Below, piece after piece: positions 59,837-64,000 of a stretch of 64,000 nt of DNA. The notes under the pieces were generated by a model that saw only the letters and a list, made by a program, of their open reading frames with translations, had not been told where the DNA came from and searched no databases. The translations under genes were made by a program, and so were the position numbers. Origin of the DNA: CAVWDU01 sp963753815 (GTDB lineage: Bacteria > Pseudomonadota > Gammaproteobacteria > Pseudomonadales > Halieaceae); NCBI GenBank assembly GCA_963753815.1, contig CAVWDU010000004.1, positions 806,001-870,000 of the forward strand. The letters run 5' to 3'. Position 1 is the first letter of the stretch. Every line of letters starts with the position of its first letter.

Positions 59837-60526
59837 TCACGGCGCCACACTCTCGTTCGGAGCCGGCATCAGGTCCCGCCTGCTGACGTCGACGATCGCC
59901 GTATCAACAAGCAGGTTTCGCCCAAGCAATACCTTGTGTTCAAAGTTTGCGCGATCGACCAGAGCCATTTCAACGGGAATTCTGGTCTCGCCCAGAGTGA
60001 CCGCCATGCGCACAACGTAGCGCCGCTCCGGCTCGCCTTTTGGCTGTTTGAGCAACAGCGTGCGCTTGAGGGGCAACTGCAATTCCCCCGTAGCCTCACC
60101 TTCGGCATCCAGCATGAAAAAAGACACGGTCTTGTCGCCGTCGATTTCGAGCAAACGGATATCATCAGCGTGAATGACGGAGGTCTCCAGGCCTGTATCC
60201 ATCCGTGCTCGCAGCCGCAGCCCCGGTGGTTCGATAGTGACCCATTCCAGTCCGCCCACGATTGGCAGATGCAATTCGCCTGCCGTTGTCGCCATCGGCG
60301 GCAGGGGGGCCGGTACTTCTTTCACCACGACTCTCTCGACCACCTTCGGCTCCGGGCAAACCGGTATTTCTACGTCCGGACACTCGGTTCTCGCCGGCAG
60401 TTCGAGGTCTGCCCCAGGCTCGTCGGGCGTCTGGGCGCAGCCGGCAAGGTAGGTCACGGCAATCAACGACATAACCTTGAGAACAGCGGGGCCGCTAACG
60501 GCAGTTTTTCTCCCGATCAGGAACAC
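59837..60526 (-). CDS. RimB-like retropepsin-type aspartic protease (lipoprotein)
   Basis: This 229-residue protein has a lipobox (SLIAVTYLAGCAQ, Cys about residue 30), a Pro/Glu-rich spacer and a single retropepsin-like domain of the DUF785/PF05618 family (once called ATP-dependent zinc protease). The active-site loop reads LRARMDTGLETSVIHADDI (DTG, about residues 106-108), and the C-terminal KVLLGRNLLVDTAIVDVSR is family-typical. First gene of the operon with the transglutaminase/7TM and ligase proteins. Relatives include RimB of Pseudomonas, which trims glutamate tails added by RimK; a similar add-and-trim cycle is inferred here. Confidence 0.87.
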   Translation of the reverse strand: MFLIGRKTAVSGPAVLKVMSLIAVTYLAGCAQTPDEPGADLELPARTECPDVEIPVCPEPKVVERVVVKEVPAPLPPMATTAGELHLPIVGGLEWVTIEPPGLRLRARMDTGLETSVIHADDIRLLEIDGDKTVSFFMLDAEGEATGELQLPLKRTLLLKQPKGEPERRYVVRMAVTLGETRIPVEMALVDRANFEHKVLLGRNLLVDTAIVDVSRRDLMPAPNESVAP

Positions 60527-60722
60527 GGGCTCCTCCTCATTCTATGTAAGATCAGTGGAAACCAGGTTGACCGGGTCGGCACGCAAAACCGCTGTACGGG
60601 TCCAGGCACCGCGCCGTCTCCGCTCACTGTGATAGTTTCGATTGCAGGCGATCGATGGATGGGGCGACATGGGATACCGCAGGCGCATTCACTCCAGTGT
60701 AGCAGAGTGAAATCGGGCACGC

Positions 60723-62123
60723 CTATGGCCGTGAGCCCGTCAGCTCCCGGATAATCGTGGACCAGTGATCCAGCGCGCCGAAAAAGGCCGCCTTCGGCAC
60801 GCGCTCGTTGAGCCCGTGCGCGTACATCTCGTCGGGATTCATGAAAATACCCGATATCCCCCACGTCGGTATGCCCGCCTTCCTGAAGTGCATCCCGTCG
60901 GTGCCACCCGATTCCATCGAAGGAATCAGCGTCAGCCCCGGGAAACGATCGTGCACCGCGCGACTGACAGCCCGGGTGACGTCGTCTCGTAGTTCGGAAA
61001 TCGGGCTCTCGGTCGGGTCGCCCAGCATCCGGAACTCGATGCCCTCGTTATCCACGACCTGACGCAAGGTAGCCTCGATATCACTGACCGGCACGCCTGG
61101 AAAGACCCGGCAGTTCACCGTCGCCGTCGCGCTCTGCGGCAGCGCATTTTCTGCGTGACCGGCTCTCAGCATGGTGACCACACACGTGGTGCGCGTCGTG
61201 CCGACGTACGACGACTCCACCGCCAGCCTGTCACTTGCCTCGGTGTCGGTGGGGTCATAGGCAAAGCGCAGCATAACCTCCCCCAATTCGCCACCGATCC
61301 GATTGCCGGTCTCCTGGAAATAGGCCAGCGTCATTTCACTCCAGCGCACCGGAAAACGGTAGTCCCTGATCTTCCCGATCGCGTCGGAGAGGTCATAGAT
61401 GGCATTGTCCGGGCGCGGCCGGGAGCTGTGTCCCCCGGGATTGGTAACCGTAATCTCCCAGGTGACGTAGGTCTTTTCCGCGGACTGCATGATGTACAGC
61501 AGCGGCGTGCCGTTGACGTCCAGGTCTCCGCCACCGGCGTCGGAATTGAGCGCGTATTCCGCGGCAGCGATATCGGGGCGCTCATAGGCGAGCTTGCGGG
61601 TCGTCTGCATGCCGCTCTCCTCGTCGCCGGTGAAGACGAGCAACAGGTCCCGGTCTGGCTCAAAACCCTCACTCCGCAGCCGGATAAACGTCGAGGTGAG
61701 CTGGGCGACCCCGAATTTATTATCGATAGAGCCGCGGGCGTAGAAATAGTTATCGTCTTCGGTGAGTTCGAACGGGGGACGTTCCCAGTCCTCGGCCAGG
61801 GCTTCCACCACATCGATGTGCGCCAGCAGGAGGATTGGGCGCTTGTCGGTTTCGCCGCTGCCGCGATACCGGGCCACGAGGCTGCCGAAGTCACCCACCT
61901 CCAGCACCTCTACGTCCTTTTCCGGAATGCCACCCGCGATCAATTCGTCGGCGAGGTAGCGCGCCACGGCGATGGTGTTGTTCCTGTTTTTAGAGGTATC
62001 CACTTCAACGATACGCCGGTAAATCTCCAGCGTCTTCGCCGCGTGCGGCGACTTCAGCTGTGCTGATGCAATAGCGGGAAGAAGGGCGATGAATGCGACC
62101 ACGGCACCGATGATACGCAGCAT
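60723..62123 (-). CDS. Secreted M20-family metallopeptidase
   Basis: The 466-residue zinc peptidase has a signal peptide (GAVVAFIALLPAIASA), so it is periplasmic. Metal-site segments: ILLLAHIDVVEALAEDWERP (about residues 91-110), YARGSIDNKFGVAQLTST (about residue 122), FTGDEESGMQTTRKL (about residue 156), EYALNSDAGGGDLDVNG (about residue 180) and MYAHGLNERVPKAAFFGAL near the end. It resembles exported M20 peptidases that release amino acids from peptides. ATG 62123 follows AGAGG. Unlike the M20 gene at 51255 it is exported; the two are only distantly similar. Confidence 0.88.
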   Translation of the reverse strand: MLRIIGAVVAFIALLPAIASAQLKSPHAAKTLEIYRRIVEVDTSKNRNNTIAVARYLADELIAGGIPEKDVEVLEVGDFGSLVARYRGSGETDKRPILLLAHIDVVEALAEDWERPPFELTEDDNYFYARGSIDNKFGVAQLTSTFIRLRSEGFEPDRDLLLVFTGDEESGMQTTRKLAYERPDIAAAEYALNSDAGGGDLDVNGTPLLYIMQSAEKTYVTWEITVTNPGGHSSRPRPDNAIYDLSDAIGKIRDYRFPVRWSEMTLAYFQETGNRIGGELGEVMLRFAYDPTDTEASDRLAVESSYVGTTRTTCVVTMLRAGHAENALPQSATATVNCRVFPGVPVSDIEATLRQVVDNEGIEFRMLGDPTESPISELRDDVTRAVSRAVHDRFPGLTLIPSMESGGTDGMHFRKAGIPTWGISGIFMNPDEMYAHGLNERVPKAAFFGALDHWSTIIRELTGSRP

Positions 62124-62277
62124 GAATACCTCTGATTTCAAAAAACTACGGGCCTGTATTCTCACCGCATCGAACAAAAACTGCCACAACTTCCGACCGC
62201 CGGATTTGCGGAGGCCGGGCTGACAGCGGGGATGATCCCTCTATAATCAGCCCTCCTCCCGGTAACAGTGAGCGGTT

Positions 62278-63165
62278 ATGCCTACTGAATCGTCAGCCGT
62301 TCGGCGCGCCATCATCTATTCCCTGCTGATGGTGCTGTGCGCCAGCACGGCAGCTGTCGCGACCAAGTACGCCGCCGCAGGAACGTCGGTCGAGGCCATC
62401 GTCACTGTGCAGTTCCTCGTCTGCCTGCTGCTCGGGCTGCCCGTTGTCTGGCGGCACGGCCGCGGCAATCTCCGCACCGGGCGGCCTTTGTTACACTTTT
62501 TCAGGGGCGCTGCGGGCGTGTTGGGGTTCTACCTGTTCTACGCGGCACTCGACAATATCCCCATGGTCGACGCGCTGCTCCTGCGCCAGAGCGCGCCGCT
62601 GTGCGTTCCCGTGGTCGCCTGGCTATGGAGCAGGGAGCGGGTCTCGCCAGTGCAGTGGCTGCCCATCCTTACTGGCTTTGTTGGAGTCATTCTGATCTTG
62701 CGTCCCCAGGCGGGAGGCATCAGCTGGTGGCACGCTGCCGGATTCGGCTCAGCGGTGGCCCTCGCCGCTTCCATGGTCGCCACCCATTCACTGGCCCGGA
62801 CAGAACCGCCGTTTCGCATTCTTTTCTATTATTTCGTGTTGTCACTGGCCTGTGTCGCACCGTTCAGCGTCGGCGATCTGGCGGCCGTCGGCTGGCGGGA
62901 ATGGCTGGCGATGGGGTATGTCGGCGTGTCGATGTATATCGCCCTGGAACTGTACACACGTGCCTACGGGCTGGCACCGGCGGCCAGGATCGCGCCGATC
63001 ACCTACTTCGGGGTCGTTCTCGGCGGTTTCTGGGGGTGGCTGTTCTGGGACCAGGTGCCCGATGCGGTATCGCTGTTCGGCAGTGCGCTGGTGATAGCCG
63101 GCGGCCTGCTCACCCTCTACCTGGCAGGCGGGACGACGGTCGAGCGCGAGGCCCTCTCTCCCTAG
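62278..63165 (+). CDS. EamA/DMT-family transporter
   Basis: The 295-residue inner-membrane protein has ten hydrophobic helices in two EamA repeats. Landmarks are HFFRGAAGVLGFYLFYAALD (about residues 73-92), the IPMVDALLLRQSAPLCVPVV helix and, in the second half, RIAPITYFGVVLGGFWGWLF (about residues 238-257). It belongs to the drug/metabolite transporter superfamily, exporting amino acids or other metabolites; the substrate cannot be deduced. ATG 62278 lies in a gap divergent from the M20 peptidase, so the two may share a control region. Confidence 0.87.
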   Translation: MPTESSAVRRAIIYSLLMVLCASTAAVATKYAAAGTSVEAIVTVQFLVCLLLGLPVVWRHGRGNLRTGRPLLHFFRGAAGVLGFYLFYAALDNIPMVDALLLRQSAPLCVPVVAWLWSRERVSPVQWLPILTGFVGVILILRPQAGGISWWHAAGFGSAVALAASMVATHSLARTEPPFRILFYYFVLSLACVAPFSVGDLAAVGWREWLAMGYVGVSMYIALELYTRAYGLAPAARIAPITYFGVVLGGFWGWLFWDQVPDAVSLFGSALVIAGGLLTLYLAGGTTVEREALSP

Positions 63166-63174
63166 CAGTCAGCG

Positions 63175-63933
63175 TCAGCGGACGTTCCCGTAGCGATCAT
63201 CCCATTTCTTCAGAATGGCCTGGTAGGAGCCGTCCTTGCGGCTCTCGGCGAGGGCCTTGTTAAAGGCGGCAATGATTTCCCGATGCCCCGCCACTTGCCT
63301 GCTGGCGGCCAGGTGACGGTCGCGTCCCTGCAGGCGGATAGGCAAGACCTCGAATTTATTGACGTGTTGACCGAGGAACTCGTGCAACTGCTGGTTCATT
63401 GTGCGCTGGTCGCCGATCACGAAGTCGACCTTGCCATTGACCAGGTTCAGGAGGTTTTCGATCAACTGGTTGGCACCGACCAGTTGCAGTCCCGGTACCT
63501 CGCTGAAATCGATTCCGTAGGCGTAATCCAGTTGCACGCCGAGGCGTTTGCCAGCGAGGTCGGAGAGTGCCGTATAGGGTCGGCGATCGCTGCGGGCCTT
63601 GACGATGATCAGGTCGCCGCCGATGTAGGGCTCACTGAACAGCAGGTCGGCGTTGCGCTCTTCGTTATACCAGGCTGCGAGCAGGGCATCGTAGACACCG
63701 ACGCGGACCCCTTCGATCGCCCGGGACCAGTTATCGAAACCAATCTCCAGCGCGTAGGGCGTGCGGGCGAAGAGATGACGGGCCATTTCGACCGCGAGTC
63801 CCTGCTCCGGCAGCGTACGATCCACATACGGTGGCGAGGTGCTCGCCATCACCCGCACCGTCCTTGCCTCCTGCGCCCCTGCCGCAGGGCCGAGTAAAAC
63901 CAGCAGAGCCAGCCAGATGAATCTGTTCTTCAT
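63175..63933 (-). CDS. Periplasmic substrate-binding protein (SBP_bac_3 type)
   Basis: This 252-residue protein has a signal peptide (RFIWLALLVLLGPAAGAQ) and the amino-acid-type solute-binding fold: VRVMASTSPPYVDRTLPEQG (about residues 26-45), GVRVGVYDALLAAWYNEERN and LAGKRLGVQLDYAYGIDFSE (about residues 126-145). No permease or ATPase gene is adjacent, so it may serve a distant transporter or act as an extracytoplasmic sensor, as many orphan proteins of this family do. ATG 63933 is chosen because the frame upstream of it lacks signal character. It converges on the EamA gene. Confidence 0.85.
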   Translation of the reverse strand: MKNRFIWLALLVLLGPAAGAQEARTVRVMASTSPPYVDRTLPEQGLAVEMARHLFARTPYALEIGFDNWSRAIEGVRVGVYDALLAAWYNEERNADLLFSEPYIGGDLIIVKARSDRRPYTALSDLAGKRLGVQLDYAYGIDFSEVPGLQLVGANQLIENLLNLVNGKVDFVIGDQRTMNQQLHEFLGQHVNKFEVLPIRLQGRDRHLAASRQVAGHREIIAAFNKALAESRKDGSYQAILKKWDDRYGNVR

Positions 63934-64000
63934 TGTATTCCCCGGTTTGCGCGAGCACCCGCTGTGCCGCCGCGTCCGCATTCTGCCAGTCAGCTACCTC

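Noticed and set aside
62337..63263. 308-codon plus-strand frame overlapping the EamA gene
   Set aside because: It is a frame-shifted shadow of the EamA transporter, which shows ten proper membrane helices.
1..64000. tRNA or rRNA genes
   Set aside because: No T-arm-like GGTTCGANTCC sequence with matching acceptor stems and no rRNA-like segment was noticed on reading; a tRNA scan would settle it.

Overview
The window is a GC-rich (roughly 60 percent) chromosome segment of a free-living aerobic gammaproteobacterium. The gloB - SAM methyltransferase - rnhA - dnaQ order, NhaB, the AddAB-like TIGR03623-type nuclease/helicase pair, ETF/ETF-QO, the HutX/HugZ haem cluster and the RimB-like trio all fit a marine Cellvibrionales/Halieaceae-like lineage. 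That placement is inference from gene content. No rRNA, tRNA, CRISPR array or intact insertion sequence was seen.

Positions 1-32.8 kb are ordinary core chromosome: the 3' end of ppiD, serA, a YiiX-like cysteine hydrolase, ETF-QO divergent from etfBA, a CPA2 antiporter, assimilatory sulfite reductase with its DUF934 partner, a 38-residue membrane protein, DUF2970, metH, nfuA, a DAHP synthase, an AddB-like nuclease and AddA-like helicase, mltD, gloB, the methyltransferase, rnhA, dnaQ, nhaB, an in-frame NudC-SohB fusion, ppk2 and a membrane diguanylate cyclase whose reading frame runs upstream of any canonical start codon.

Positions 32.8-38.7 kb form a haem acquisition island. A TonB-dependent receptor, HutX and HugZ lie on the minus strand. 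A periplasmic haem-binding protein, permease and ATPase lie on the plus strand. The two operons diverge around a Fur-box-like sequence. Haem would cross the outer membrane through the receptor, be imported by the ABC transporter, and be carried and degraded by HutX and HugZ.

Positions 38.8-57.2 kb are more accessory. They start with a two-gene unit that looks like a graspetide (omega-ester peptide) pathway: an 87-residue basic-leader/acidic-tail peptide gene just upstream of an MvdD-type ATP-grasp ligase. This is the best candidate for an undescribed system. After it come a small cytochrome c, DUF1330, a compact SET-domain protein, a double PRC-barrel protein, a PafA-like phosphatase, a second TonB-dependent receptor, a crotonase, an M20 peptidase and several broken genes (3-hydroxyacyl-CoA dehydrogenase, PNPOx-like protein, DUF3604 protein, FN3 protein, others). 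A dispersed MITE-like repeat has one nearly complete copy near 48.4 kb and partial copies near 15.3, 40.3 and 50.3 kb, one of which underlies a four-unit 16-bp tandem array over the nfuA stop codon.

Positions 57.2-64 kb return to conserved genes: a RimB-like retropepsin, an inactive transglutaminase/7TM protein and an alpha-L-glutamate-ligase-like ATP-grasp enzyme in one operon, then a secreted M20 peptidase, an EamA transporter and a periplasmic solute-binding protein.
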